A DNA stretch of 44,945 nucleotides, taken from assembly GCA_944326225.1 (NCBI GenBank), contig CALVDI010000014.1:1-44945 (forward strand), in the 5' to 3' direction. This document shows positions 6,432 to 16,158 of this stretch, one piece after another. The notes beneath the pieces were generated by a model. That model made no database searches, was not told the DNA's origin, and saw only the letters and a program-made list of their open reading frames with translations. The DNA is from an uncultured Bacteroidales bacterium. GTDB lineage: Bacteria; Bacteroidota; Bacteroidia; Bacteroidales; UBA932. The translations under genes and the position numbers were made by a program. Within the stretch, counting starts at the first letter, position 1. Each line of letters starts with the position of its first letter.

Positions 6432-8525
6432 CTAGAAGAATCTGGCTCTGTTGTCCACAATCTTAGCCCTTTCAGTAAAGATGACGGGAAGGTTGTTAAT
6501 CTGATAGCTTTCTATCTGAGCAGCCTTGATCTTGGCATCATCCTCAGTATAGAAAGATCCTGTCTCGCGGTTGCCGACCTGAAGCACATACACTCCGATG
6601 TTGCCTGCCACAGGACCTGCTATCACACCGGGCTCGGCACCTGCCACTGCTCCTATAAACGCGGGTTCGGTAGAGTTACCGCTCATAGAGCCGAATGTTA
6701 TACCGGTCTTCGTGCTCACTGTCTGACCGAGAGTGTCGGCTATCACATTGAGGTCGGTAAGTCCGGCTATCTTGTCAGCCACTTCATTTCTGACTTTCTC
6801 AGCCCTCTTTTCATTGGCCAGACGGTAGCTGATAGAAGAAGACACTTCCTTGAGAGGAGTATGGCCCTCTTCGTGTATCTGCTTGAGAGCTACCACAAAA
6901 TATATATCGTTATTGACTGTGATGATGGGCGATACATCACCGACTTTAGTCTTGTCGTCATATATCCAGCGTATAACCTCCCTGACATCATCATATCTTG
7001 AGAGCTGACGCGCACTTTCAGCCACCCTGTTGGCAGGTATGACAGGAAGATCCTCCTCCTGTGTTATCTTCTCGAAATTCTCTATCTTGCCCTCGCTGCG
7101 GGAAGCCAGGTCATTGGCCTGAGCGTAGAAATCCTGGAATGTCTCCTTGCTGGGAAGAGCCTCCTTGGAAAGGATTGCGAGCTGAACCTTCTCCATCGGA
7201 GCTGTCCTTTCCGTAACTGTAACGATATGCAGACCGTAATCTGTCTCCATTTTGGCTACCGCACCGGGCCTCATGGCCAGAACATCCTGCATTCCGGGAA
7301 TCATGGCTGTCTGTGTCATCCAGCCTATATCTCCGGGGTTGGCAACGTTAGGATTCTGATCCAGGGAGAAACGGGATGCCAGGTCGGAGAAATCTCCTCC
7401 ATGATTCAGTTCGTTGATCAGACTGTCGGCAAGCTCACTGTCATCAAATGAAAGAAGGATATGCCGTACATAGGCCGAGTCAGACATCGTCTTGACATCA
7501 TTGACACGGGCCGCATAGAAAGTGTTGCCCTTCTGGAAAACAGGCAGTACTTCCGGATTCTCACTGAATGCGAACTCATCCACCTCCGGATACTCTGAGG
7601 CAAGCTCTCCCTGTTTGTAATAATACTCCTGGAGAGGCGTATCGGAGTTGAACGAGAGGAAAGACTTAAGGTTATCAGTAGTAGAGAACTCTGTAAAGAG
7701 GGCATTGATACCGTCCTCTGCGGCTTTTATATCCGCCTCGGAGGGAACAACCTCATAGGCTACAAACTCCACATCACGCGAAGCACTCTGACGGTAGTTG
7801 TCCTTATGGGCATTGTAATAGTCCTGTATCTCCTTGTCGGAAACCTTAATCGTAGTATCCTGCCTGAAACCGAAAGGCACCAGTACGAACTCTGCATCCG
7901 AGGATGTATTGTTCTCCTCTATCTGCCTGCGCAACTCTACAGGAGTAATGATATCACTGCCGGCCAGAATTGAAGAATACTTAATATAATACTGCTGGGA
8001 TTTCATGTTCTGCTCAAGGAAGTCCCAGTACGCCGCAAGGTTTCCGGAACCATCCGCAGATATGGCATGAATAAAATCCAACAACTTCTCTCTGCTGAAA
8101 TTACCGGAGGCATCGAGAAAAATCGGATCCTGAGCCAAAACAGGAGATATCTCCTTGCCCTGGCTGAGATCCACAAGTTCGTCCTCTCCAACGGTAAGTC
8201 CTGCCTTCTGTATCTGCGGTATCACATACCACTGCGAAATCAGGTTCTGCCATGCGGACTCATTGATGGCCTGCATTGCATCCTCCGACACTGACTGCGA
8301 ACCGGTTGTCAGGGTATAGATGTCGGTATAATAATCCACTTCTTTCTGGAACTCATTATAGCGTACCTTCTTGCCGTCTATCTTTCCGACATCGTACTTG
8401 GATGAGAAGTAGCTGAGAGTTGTCTCCAGAGTACCTGGATCTATAATAAACGATAACAGTGCGACTGCTATGAGCACTGTGATAAGAACACCGAGCTTGA
8501 CTCGAATTTTCTCTAAAACTGCCAT
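6432..8525 (-). CDS. ppiD: Peptidyl-prolyl isomerase / periplasmic folding factor (PpiD/SurA type)
   Basis: Membrane-anchored periplasmic chaperone and parvulin-type proline isomerase that helps outer membrane proteins fold. The 697 residues begin with one transmembrane segment (about 10-29, LGVLITVLIAVALLSFIIDP), then a SurA/PpiD N-terminal domain (~40-190). A parvulin domain follows at roughly 350-440 (AYVRHILLSF, FSDLASRFS, GDIGWM, YGLHIVTV). A second region resembling a degenerate parvulin (~490-600) follows. Length and order match Bacteroidota PpiD-like proteins, which are often called SurA N-terminal domain proteins. It sits 54 bases after lptC, in line with a shared role in outer membrane assembly. 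Confidence 0.9.
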   Translation of the reverse strand: MAVLEKIRVKLGVLITVLIAVALLSFIIDPGTLETTLSYFSSKYDVGKIDGKKVRYNEFQKEVDYYTDIYTLTTGSQSVSEDAMQAINESAWQNLISQWYVIPQIQKAGLTVGEDELVDLSQGKEISPVLAQDPIFLDASGNFSREKLLDFIHAISADGSGNLAAYWDFLEQNMKSQQYYIKYSSILAGSDIITPVELRRQIEENNTSSDAEFVLVPFGFRQDTTIKVSDKEIQDYYNAHKDNYRQSASRDVEFVAYEVVPSEADIKAAEDGINALFTEFSTTDNLKSFLSFNSDTPLQEYYYKQGELASEYPEVDEFAFSENPEVLPVFQKGNTFYAARVNDVKTMSDSAYVRHILLSFDDSELADSLINELNHGGDFSDLASRFSLDQNPNVANPGDIGWMTQTAMIPGMQDVLAMRPGAVAKMETDYGLHIVTVTERTAPMEKVQLAILSKEALPSKETFQDFYAQANDLASRSEGKIENFEKITQEEDLPVIPANRVAESARQLSRYDDVREVIRWIYDDKTKVGDVSPIITVNNDIYFVVALKQIHEEGHTPLKEVSSSISYRLANEKRAEKVRNEVADKIAGLTDLNVIADTLGQTVSTKTGITFGSMSGNSTEPAFIGAVAGAEPGVIAGPVAGNIGVYVLQVGNRETGSFYTEDDAKIKAAQIESYQINNLPVIFTERAKIVDNRARFF

Positions 8526-8579
8526 TTTATTTCAATTTACAACATTCTGAAAATAGGCTGCGAAGATAATAATTTTATT

Positions 8580-9221
8580 TTATCTCTTGTAATTCGGACC
8601 AATAAAATTCACTGTATCGATATATCCTGTCCCCGTCGTGTCATCCGATATTATACCATAACTGTCAAACGGACGCAAAAGTCTTGCATCTCTTGCCATC
8701 TCGTCGGATTCCATCCCATATCCCTGCATAAAACCGTCCGGCGATGAGAGCCTGACGTAACAATCTGTATATATCATCTGCCTTGCACGATCCCAGTAAA
8801 GAGTGTCAGTCTCTATTTTCTGGCCTTTTATATAGTTGTTTATCACTACGTTGCCATATGCAGACCATTGTTCATTACCATCATTGACAGTGTGAAGCGC
8901 CACATCTGACACTATCTGAGTCTCCAACAGTCCCTCCTCGTTGTAAGCCAAGACTAGAAATCCTTCTGGAAATATCTCTCTTGTGTTCTCATTGGCATCC
9001 TCATACCTCTCCATTCTACGGGCCTTTAAGCGCATCTGAATCATTCCGTTTTCAGTCTGCGCCGCATCCATGTTCAGAACGACTTGAGTAGGAGCCTCCG
9101 ATATCTTCTCCGAGTCTATATTCTTGAGTTTGTTGCCGCATGATACAGCAATGGCAGCAGTCATAAAAGAAAAGACTGCCGCCATCGTCAAAGTGTACCG
9201 TGTACCAGTAAAGCGCATCAC
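8580..9221 (-). CDS. lptC: LPS export ABC transporter periplasmic protein LptC
   Basis: 213-residue lipoprotein of the LptC/OstA-like family, linking the LptBFG transporter to LptA in lipopolysaccharide export. A signal peptide ends in a lipobox IAVSC with Cys28. The mature part shows the beta-jellyroll features of the family: MRLKARRMERYEDANENTRE, FPEGFLVLAYNEEGLLET, GNVVINN and the metal-independent ETDTLYWDRARQMIYTD segment shared with LptA/OstA. The start codon abuts the stop of the TPR gene (stop 9222-9224, ATG 9219-9221), so translation is probably coupled. Lipidated LptC is usual in Bacteroidota. Confidence 0.9.
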   Translation of the reverse strand: MMRFTGTRYTLTMAAVFSFMTAAIAVSCGNKLKNIDSEKISEAPTQVVLNMDAAQTENGMIQMRLKARRMERYEDANENTREIFPEGFLVLAYNEEGLLETQIVSDVALHTVNDGNEQWSAYGNVVINNYIKGQKIETDTLYWDRARQMIYTDCYVRLSSPDGFMQGYGMESDEMARDARLLRPFDSYGIISDDTTGTGYIDTVNFIGPNYKR

Positions 9222-10538
9222 TTATTTCTGGGTCCTTACTGTAGTGGTCTCCCTCAAACCGTTGCAGGATATCTCATACCTGTCTCCATCGACAAGATCG
9301 TACATAAATGCATCGGACTGGAGAGGATAATACTGAGCGTAAGTGGAGATATGCTTGTTGGCATCCTCGGCAAGAGCTGCATCGGCATTTCTGGCCTTCA
9401 CCATATAGTCTGTGGCTACCCAGTAATGAGCACGCTCCTCTATAGGATTGCCGTTGCACTTGGACACACTCCATATGGTTCCGATCAGGAAATATGCCTT
9501 GCCTGCCCAAGTCTGTGAGAGAGAAGCCGCCTGCTTCGCAGCTGCCAGAGCCTCCGCTCTTCTGTCAAGCTTGGAGAAGAGATAACTTGCAAGCTCAAAG
9601 TTGAACTGAGCATCCATCTCAGCGTCCGAATCCTCATAGGCAATGGCCTCGTTCATATACTTGACAGCATTGTCACCTCCGTCAGGAAGAGCCGAGTAAA
9701 GCTGGAACAGCAGGTACGCAGTGGTAGCTGAAGGAGTTATCTTATACAGTCCTTCTACTGCATGACGGAACAGATCCTGATCTGTACATCCGGTGTAATG
9801 GAAAAGCTGAGCGATATTGGAGAGCAGCGCCTCATCTTCGGGAGCAGCATCATAGCGGGGCTGGAACACAGCCACCAGGTTCTCACAGCTGGCTACTCCG
9901 CTGGAAGCGAACATTGTCTCGATATCAGCTATGGCATCGTCAACCATCTTGGAAGGCTTGGCCTTCTTGACAAGTTCCAATGTACCTACACTTTTTTCGA
10001 AAGCATCGAAAACTCCCTGGTCCATCATCTTACCTGCCTTATAGAGCGCGATCGCATAGTCCATGTATCTTACTGCGACTGTAGTAGATGACTTCTCCTT
10101 AGCCACGTCCAGAGCCTCTCCCAGCGCATCGAACACCTCCTGCTCTTTTCCGGTTTCTGAATAGTTGATCATATCCACTGCCTTGTTGGTAGTTGCAGTA
10201 ACGGCATACTTGGGATAATTGTCTATCCTCATCTGATGAAGCATCATAAGAGTATCCACCAGTTCCTTCTTCCTGATAGGATTGCTGCGGAACTTGGCAA
10301 TCTCCTTTCTCATTATCTTCATACCGTCAAGCAGCATATTCTGGCTGGCTGTAGGAGGACAGTACTTGATGGCATTGCGCCAACTGGGGGCCGCACCATC
10401 CAGATCTCCCTGCTTTACATACTGCTGATAAAACGAGAGATACCTGACACACTCGGCACTGTCAGCACCGAATCTTCCCTGTCCGAAAACAAAGACGGAG
10501 ATCAATAATGCAACTGTTGTTAAAAGAATACGTTTCAT
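9222..10538 (-). CDS. Secreted tetratricopeptide-repeat protein
   Basis: 438 residues with a signal peptide (MKRILLTTVALLISVFVFGQ), expected in the periplasm or at the outer membrane. The body is alpha-helical and degenerate-TPR-like (ALGEALDVAKEK, YAIALYKAGKMMDQG, ALAAAKQAASLSQTWAGKAYFLIG). No enzymatic motif is seen. It lies between an outer membrane barrel gene and lptC with gaps of 28 and 0 bases, so it is probably part of the same transcript and may serve envelope assembly. Proteins with this context are common in Bacteroidales but I know of no defined role. Confidence 0.75.
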   Translation of the reverse strand: MKRILLTTVALLISVFVFGQGRFGADSAECVRYLSFYQQYVKQGDLDGAAPSWRNAIKYCPPTASQNMLLDGMKIMRKEIAKFRSNPIRKKELVDTLMMLHQMRIDNYPKYAVTATTNKAVDMINYSETGKEQEVFDALGEALDVAKEKSSTTVAVRYMDYAIALYKAGKMMDQGVFDAFEKSVGTLELVKKAKPSKMVDDAIADIETMFASSGVASCENLVAVFQPRYDAAPEDEALLSNIAQLFHYTGCTDQDLFRHAVEGLYKITPSATTAYLLFQLYSALPDGGDNAVKYMNEAIAYEDSDAEMDAQFNFELASYLFSKLDRRAEALAAAKQAASLSQTWAGKAYFLIGTIWSVSKCNGNPIEERAHYWVATDYMVKARNADAALAEDANKHISTYAQYYPLQSDAFMYDLVDGDRYEISCNGLRETTTVRTQK

Positions 10539-10566
10539 GTGTTTAGATTTAATTATTTATTTCAAT

Positions 10567-11865
10567 TTAGTCGTATCTATATTTGACAAACCAGATGTCG
10601 TGAAGGTTTATATTGATGATGAAATTTATGTATCTTTCCCTCACCAGATTGTGACGCAGGGTACCGCGCTGGCCGATATCCACAGCGACACTTACTGCAT
10701 TGTGCCATCTGTAGATCGGAAATGACGCTCCGAAAGTAATGCCGAAAGAGTTGACCTGATGACCGTTCACTTTCATATATGACTGTTCGAAATAAGCACC
10801 GGCCCTGTAGGTCACCCTTTTCATATAATACCTTATGTCATACATATTGGGGGTAAACTCAAAACCGGCCCTGTAGTATCTGGCATCAGCCGCCGAGAAA
10901 TTGGTCCACATACTGTTGTCTGGAAAAGAACTGCCGTACCAGTTCTGCTGTACATAATCCACCCCTACGGCCCACTTGTCATTGACCCTGTAAGAGATGC
11001 CCACACCCAGCTCGTCCGCTATGTCAAGAGATGCCTTGCCGGCTCCGTTATAAAGCACGGTATCGGCAGCCGAAAAAGCATATTTGACCATATCTCCTTT
11101 GAGATTGTTGCCCAGTCTGTAAGTTCCGCCGATGACAAGCTGGGAATTGTTTCTCTTGATCGGCTGTATATACTGCAGTCCGAACTTTCCTGAAAAACAG
11201 TGTACCTTATAGTCCCAACCTGTGTATATGGTATTGTACATGGACGAGGAGTTGAACAGGATATCATTGTGTTTGTTCAGATAACCGAAATAATATATTG
11301 CCTGGGCTCCTATCGAGATACGGTCAAAAAGCAATACTGCTCCACCGAAGAAAAGCTGGTAGATACTGCCCGTGCCGTACTTCCTGTACTTGACATCACC
11401 CATCGAGGCTACTATATCGGGATCGGTCTCCGTATACTGGAACTTGTAGCCGACGTCACTGAACGGTGATATTCCCACGATAAAGGCAGATTTCTTGTAG
11501 ATAGGAAAAGTAAACGCCACGTTCTGCATATTGAATACATTGTACGCAGACCTGGTCATATTGTCCTTATTGTAATGATTCTGCTGATTCAGACCGAAAT
11601 CAAGCATAAACGAAAGAGTGTCCCTTGCTGTAATGGCGGCAGGATTGACATAATTGATATAACCGTTGTCCCTCATGCCTATGCCTATGCCTCCCATGGC
11701 GTGATTGTATGCGGAACCCTCATAGGACATCTTGCCTATACCGAAAATGGAATAAGGGGAATACGAACCCAGAGCATCGACATCCTGTCCCACGGCTTTA
11801 AAACCACAAAGACTTGCAATCAACGCACTGAGAGCTGCTATACGGATCTTGTTCCCTTTAAACAT
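10567..11865 (-). CDS. Outer membrane beta-barrel protein (FadL/UPF0164-like)
   Basis: 432 residues with a signal peptide ending near Gly25-Gln27 (FKAVGQ). The mature protein has alternating beta-strand pattern through to a C-terminal aromatic-rich end (FIININLHDIWFVKYRYD), typical of an outer membrane barrel. The N-terminal part (SYSPYSIFGIGKM, HAMGGIGIGMRDNGYINYVNPAAI) resembles the plug-like segment of FadL/PorV-type proteins found in Bacteroidota. The substrate is unknown. Its start overlaps the end of coaX by 8 bases, so translation is coupled to that gene. Confidence 0.78.
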   Translation of the reverse strand: MFKGNKIRIAALSALIASLCGFKAVGQDVDALGSYSPYSIFGIGKMSYEGSAYNHAMGGIGIGMRDNGYINYVNPAAITARDTLSFMLDFGLNQQNHYNKDNMTRSAYNVFNMQNVAFTFPIYKKSAFIVGISPFSDVGYKFQYTETDPDIVASMGDVKYRKYGTGSIYQLFFGGAVLLFDRISIGAQAIYYFGYLNKHNDILFNSSSMYNTIYTGWDYKVHCFSGKFGLQYIQPIKRNNSQLVIGGTYRLGNNLKGDMVKYAFSAADTVLYNGAGKASLDIADELGVGISYRVNDKWAVGVDYVQQNWYGSSFPDNSMWTNFSAADARYYRAGFEFTPNMYDIRYYMKRVTYRAGAYFEQSYMKVNGHQVNSFGITFGASFPIYRWHNAVSVAVDIGQRGTLRHNLVRERYINFIININLHDIWFVKYRYD

Positions 11866-12604
11866 TATTTAATTGCGCAATTTTGAACAACCCTTTCAAA
11901 ACAAGGTTGAAAGTTACAAATATCGGGGATTTTAACTTCTTTGCAAAAAAAAGTGAGTCTCCTCCTGTAAAAATAATCCTGCAGTGAGGATTATTTTCAA
12001 TGTATTTCCCTACCTCAAACATTATGCCTAACACGGCTCCGTTACTGATAGCCTCCGATGTACTCCTCCCATACTCCCTGACCGGATCCGCCGGTTCCAC
12101 GAGCGGAAGCCGTCCTGTATGCTCATGCACTGCATTCAGGCGCATGACAAGACCAGGTGATATATTGCCTCCCATGAATCTCCCGTCAGACGACACGAAA
12201 TCCACGGTAACAGCCGTTCCGAAATCAAAGATCAGACAGTCCTCGCCTGGAAAAAGCTCAGCAGCACCCAGAGCGGCGGCAATCCTGTCAGCCCCCAGTG
12301 TCCGGGGAGTATCATACTCTATCTCCAACGGCATAGGAGTAGACGGACCAAGCATTATAAGTCTGCGGCATGAGGCTGTAAGCCCTGCTTCCAGAGCCGG
12401 ATCATCCGCAGCAACGGAAGAGACGCATATGACATCCACATCTTCACGTACATTCTCCTCTTTCACTGCATTAATAAGCTCAGCCCGGGCAAGCCGTCGT
12501 ACACTCAGAATCGAACTGCCGTCCGAGACCGCCAGCTTGCAGTGGGAAGAGTTCCCTATGTCTATCAGCAGATTCTTCACAGACAATGACTTTAAGGCCG
12601 GCAA
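11858..12604 (-). CDS. coaX: Type III pantothenate kinase
   Basis: First step of coenzyme A synthesis, phosphorylating pantothenate with ATP. The 248 residues carry the CoaX motifs: LLIDIGNSS (phosphate-binding, residues 12-20), TPRTLGADRIAA (pantothenate/phosphate site), DFGTAVTVDFV and GGNISPGLVMR. The type III enzyme belongs to the ASKHA fold and needs a monovalent cation. The start is 7 bases after the mfd stop. The N-terminus is about 8 residues longer than usual, but no closer ATG is available. The 3' end overlaps the outer membrane protein gene. Confidence 0.95.
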   Translation of the reverse strand: MPALKSLSVKNLLIDIGNSSHCKLAVSDGSSILSVRRLARAELINAVKEENVREDVDVICVSSVAADDPALEAGLTASCRRLIMLGPSTPMPLEIEYDTPRTLGADRIAAALGAAELFPGEDCLIFDFGTAVTVDFVSSDGRFMGGNISPGLVMRLNAVHEHTGRLPLVEPADPVREYGRSTSEAISNGAVLGIMFEVGKYIENNPHCRIIFTGGDSLFFAKKLKSPIFVTFNLVLKGLFKIAQLNNV

Positions 12605-12610
12605 AGATAG

Positions 12611-15600
12611 TTACAATTTCTGTATGAGGTTATAAGCACCTTCGATAGTTTTCACATTTTTCACCGTTATGTACAGCTTGTCATTATTCTCCTTGAGCAT
12701 ATACCTGGACGGATCCCGGTGCTGGATATTCTTGATGATATCCGAGAATCTGCTGCTGCGGTAGAACGGAGACATGGAGTTGGAGATAAAATACATCACC
12801 ATCGCACCGTTCTTGAGCACTATCTTCTCGAATCCCCTCTCGCGGGCGGCCATCCTGAGCCGAACCACGAATATGAGCTGCTTGAACTCCTCCGGTATGG
12901 GACCGAAACGGTCCTCGATATCGGCGATGAAACGCTGCAGCGAGGCCTCGTCCGATATCGAGTCCAGTTCCTTGTAGAGCCTGATCTTCTCCGCCGTTAT
13001 ATTAATATAAGTATCGGGTATCAGTATCTCCAGGTCTGTATCCACAACACAGTCTGTCACATAGGTTTGATCTTCCTCCTTCATGCCCGGCAGGTCCGGT
13101 ACTGTGCCCTTGATCTCCTCAAAGGCCTCGGCCAGGATGCGCTGATAGGTCTCGAAGCCCATCTCGGCGATATATCCGCTCTGCTCGGCACCCAGCATAT
13201 TGCCCATACCGCGGATATCCAGGTCACGCATCGCTATGTTGAATCCGCTGCCCAGGTCAGAGAAAGCCTCTATGGCATCCAGCCTGCGTTTCGCGTCATC
13301 CGAAAGGCTGGTCATCGGAGGCACTATCAGATAGCAGTAGGCCTTGCGGCTGGACCGCCCTACCCTGCCACGCAGCTGATGCAGGTCGCTCAGACCGTAG
13401 TTCTGAGCCTGATTGATGATTATCGTATTGGTATTCGGAATATCTATTCCGTTCTCTATGATGGTGGTGGCTATCAGCACGTCATAGTCTCCGGACATAT
13501 ATTCAATAATCTTGTTCTCCAGCTCCTTCGGCTCCATCTGACCATGAGCCACGCAGGTCTTGATGCCGGGCACTATCCTGCGGATGATATCCTCCACCTC
13601 ATAGATGTCCTGTACCCGGTTGTGCACGAAGAATACCTGTCCTCCCCTTCCGGTCTCCTCGTTGATGATATCCCGGATAGTGTCCTCGTTGAAGTCTATG
13701 ATCTCCGTCTGTATCGGGAGCCGGTTGGGCGGAGGAGTGTTGATGATCGAAAGATCCCTGGCACCGAGCAGGGAGAACTGAAGTGTCCTGGGTATAGGAG
13801 TAGCCGTCAGTGTCAGAGTATCCACAGACAGTTTCAGACGCCGCAGGGCTTCCTTGGCCGCCACTCCGAACTTCTGCTCCTCGTCGATAATCAGCAGACC
13901 CAGATCCTTGAAGGCAATGCTCTTGCTCAAAAGCCTGTGAGTACCTATTATGATATCTATCTTGCCGTTTTTGAGTCTCTCCGTTATGTCCGCAACTTCC
14001 TTGGCAGTCCTCAGACGGCTCAGATAGTCGATCGTACACGGGAAATTACGCAGTCTGTCCCGGAAAGTATTGTAGTGCTGCAGGGCCAGAATGGTGGTCG
14101 GCACCAATACGGCGACCTGCTTGTTGTCTGCCACGGCCTTGAAAGCCGCCCTCATGGCCACCTCGGTCTTACCGAATCCCACGTCACCGCATACCAGACG
14201 GTCCATCGGGCAGTCGCTCTCCATATCCTTCTTAACGGCCTCTACAGCCTTTATCTGGTCCGGAGTCTCCTCATACTGGAACGAGGACTCGAACTCCTGC
14301 TGCAGGAATGAGTCCGGACTGAATGCGAATCCCTTGGCCACCCTGCGCTGCGAATAAAGCCGTATCAGATCCTCGGCTATGTCTTTGACCTTGGATTTGG
14401 CACTGCTCTTGAGCTTCTCCCAGTTGCCCGTACCGAGCTTGTTGATCTTGGGAGGCTTGGTAGAGTCTCCTGAACGGTACTTGGATATGCGGTGCAGTCC
14501 GTGTACCGATACGAACAGCACATCATTGTCCCTGTAGATAAGCTTTATGGCCTCCTGTACCTTACCGTTGATACGGTTTTTGACAAGACCGCCGAAACGT
14601 CCTATACCGTGGTCAATATGAACGATATAGTCTCCCTCCTTGAACGAGTTGATATCGTTCATCGTCAGTCTCTCGCTTCTCTCAACTGTCCTCTTGAGCC
14701 TTATACGGCGGTAACGGTCGAATATCTGATGGTCGGTATACAGGCATATATTAGAATCATGGTCTATGAAGCCTTCCTGTATGGTGTACTCCATATACTT
14801 GAGGCTAAGGTCAAAAGACGAGAATATATTGCGCAGACGTTCTATCTGACTACGGTTCTCGCTCATGATATACACTTCATAGCCGTCACTTCTGCGGGAC
14901 TTTATATCAGAAGCCAGAAGCTCGAAATTCTTGTTGAAAGCCGGCTGTGGAGACGTGTTGAAGTCTATCTCCACATCCGCTTCAGGCTTGTGCAGCGGAG
15001 AAAGATACACCCTCTTATGCCTTGAATCCCCGTCCTCGGTAAAGTTCTCCACACCCGAAATCCATATAACTGAGTCATCGGGAAGAACACTGTATATGGA
15101 GCAGAAATCATCGTTTCCGTCAGCATTGGTCGAAGTAATATTGGGATAGACATTCAGCACCTCCAGTTCGTCTCCCGCAGTATGCTGGGTGTTGACATCG
15201 AACATACGGATCGAATCCACCTCATCCCCGAAGAAATCCAGACGATAGGGTTTGTCATTGTTGTACGAGAAAAGGTCTATGATACCTCCTCTGACAGCAT
15301 ACTCACCCGGTCTGGATACAAAATCCACTCTGGTAAAACCGAGTCCGTACAGATCATCCTGCAGTTTCTCAAACGGGACAGTAGCCCCCCTTACTATCTT
15401 CAGCACTGCCGTAGACAGCTCTTTCTGACTTGGAACATACTCGTCAAACGCATCCTTATAGCCGGCTATTATCAGAAAGTCACTATTGTACGTTCCATCC
15501 CTGTAATCGGCGAGGGCACTTACTGCAGCAGTACGCTGTACCTTGGCCGACATATCCTTCATCGTCCCCTTGACAGTCCTGACATCGGAAGTCGGGAAAA

Positions 15601-15838
15601 AATATACATTCCCGTCACCTATTATATTATATAGGTCATTAACACAGGCAGCAGCCTCGTCCTTTCCCTGGAGCACTACCAGATGGACTCCGCTCTCTAT
15701 AGTATCAGATATCGCAAAAGCCTTGGCCGATGAATACAAACCATTGACATTAACTGACTTAATACTCTTATCCTGTAAAGATTTACGGAGCAGTCCGATA
15801 CTCTCTCTTTTCAACAATCCTTCTATTTTACGGTTCAT
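12611..15838 (-). CDS. mfd: Transcription-repair coupling factor
   Basis: ATP-dependent translocase that removes RNA polymerase stalled at DNA lesions and recruits UvrA. The 1075 residues show the usual order: UvrB-like N-terminal modules, a CarD-like RNA polymerase-interacting domain (FKEGDYIVHIDHGIGRFGGL, near 395-460), and a RecG-like helicase with Walker A CGDVGFGKTEV and DEEQ in LLIIDEEQKFG. The motor also has TATPIPRTL and the QLRGRVGRS motif, and a C-terminal TRCF domain follows. Length is slightly below the E. coli protein (1148). It heads the leftward block mfd-coaX and onward, all with short gaps or overlaps. Confidence 0.97.
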   Translation of the reverse strand: MNRKIEGLLKRESIGLLRKSLQDKSIKSVNVNGLYSSAKAFAISDTIESGVHLVVLQGKDEAAACVNDLYNIIGDGNVYFFPTSDVRTVKGTMKDMSAKVQRTAAVSALADYRDGTYNSDFLIIAGYKDAFDEYVPSQKELSTAVLKIVRGATVPFEKLQDDLYGLGFTRVDFVSRPGEYAVRGGIIDLFSYNNDKPYRLDFFGDEVDSIRMFDVNTQHTAGDELEVLNVYPNITSTNADGNDDFCSIYSVLPDDSVIWISGVENFTEDGDSRHKRVYLSPLHKPEADVEIDFNTSPQPAFNKNFELLASDIKSRRSDGYEVYIMSENRSQIERLRNIFSSFDLSLKYMEYTIQEGFIDHDSNICLYTDHQIFDRYRRIRLKRTVERSERLTMNDINSFKEGDYIVHIDHGIGRFGGLVKNRINGKVQEAIKLIYRDNDVLFVSVHGLHRISKYRSGDSTKPPKINKLGTGNWEKLKSSAKSKVKDIAEDLIRLYSQRRVAKGFAFSPDSFLQQEFESSFQYEETPDQIKAVEAVKKDMESDCPMDRLVCGDVGFGKTEVAMRAAFKAVADNKQVAVLVPTTILALQHYNTFRDRLRNFPCTIDYLSRLRTAKEVADITERLKNGKIDIIIGTHRLLSKSIAFKDLGLLIIDEEQKFGVAAKEALRRLKLSVDTLTLTATPIPRTLQFSLLGARDLSIINTPPPNRLPIQTEIIDFNEDTIRDIINEETGRGGQVFFVHNRVQDIYEVEDIIRRIVPGIKTCVAHGQMEPKELENKIIEYMSGDYDVLIATTIIENGIDIPNTNTIIINQAQNYGLSDLHQLRGRVGRSSRKAYCYLIVPPMTSLSDDAKRRLDAIEAFSDLGSGFNIAMRDLDIRGMGNMLGAEQSGYIAEMGFETYQRILAEAFEEIKGTVPDLPGMKEEDQTYVTDCVVDTDLEILIPDTYINITAEKIRLYKELDSISDEASLQRFIADIEDRFGPIPEEFKQLIFVVRLRMAARERGFEKIVLKNGAMVMYFISNSMSPFYRSSRFSDIIKNIQHRDPSRYMLKENNDKLYITVKNVKTIEGAYNLIQKL

Positions 15839-16131
15839 TTCCTATTGATAACCCTGTTAATATCTTGCAATAAATTTTTTTCGTCTTTCAAAAACTAAAT
15901 ATATGAAAAAGACATTCGATATTTCAAAAATATTTCAGATGTTTTTTTCAATTTTTTTTAAACAATTATCAACATCTTTTCGTCACCATAATTTATGCGT
16001 AACAAAAATATCAAGTTTTATTCATATTATTGATAATTCGGTTATTTTTTGAAAACATCATCTGACATTACAGATTTTGTCAACATATCCACAGGCATAA
16101 AACATAATCAAGAAATTTTTAAAAAACTATA
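15839..16131. other. AT-rich divergent gap between mfd and ruvB
   Basis: About 300 bases with GC near 25%, far below the flanking genes. I see no convincing gene; a 49-codon frame from about 15903 is low-complexity and unsupported. The gap holds four sequences close to a DnaA box: TATTGATAA at 15843-15851 and 16028-16036, TTATCAACA at 15966-15974 and ATATCCACA at 16085-16093. None is an exact TTATCCACA. It must contain the mfd promoter, but I cannot place it. Confidence 0.6.
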
Positions 16132-16139
16132 TATATTTG
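16132..16139 (+). promoter_or_regulatory. -7 box of the ruvB operon
   Basis: TATATTTG matches TAnnTTTG exactly, but no TTG lies 19-21 bases upstream. A transcript from it would start near 16146, inside the first in-frame ATG (16144), which supports the ATG at 16159 as the real ruvB start. Confidence 0.45.
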
Positions 16140-16158
16140 TATTATGTTTGAAAGCGGT

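Noticed and set aside
12719-14311. 530-codon open frame antisense to mfd
   Set aside because: It mirrors the mfd reading frame, has no recognisable domain, and the mfd protein on the other strand carries every family motif.
15903-16051. Small gene starting MKKTFDISKIF in the mfd-ruvB gap
   Set aside because: About 49 codons of low-complexity AT-rich sequence, no signal peptide or family resemblance, and no promoter fitting it.
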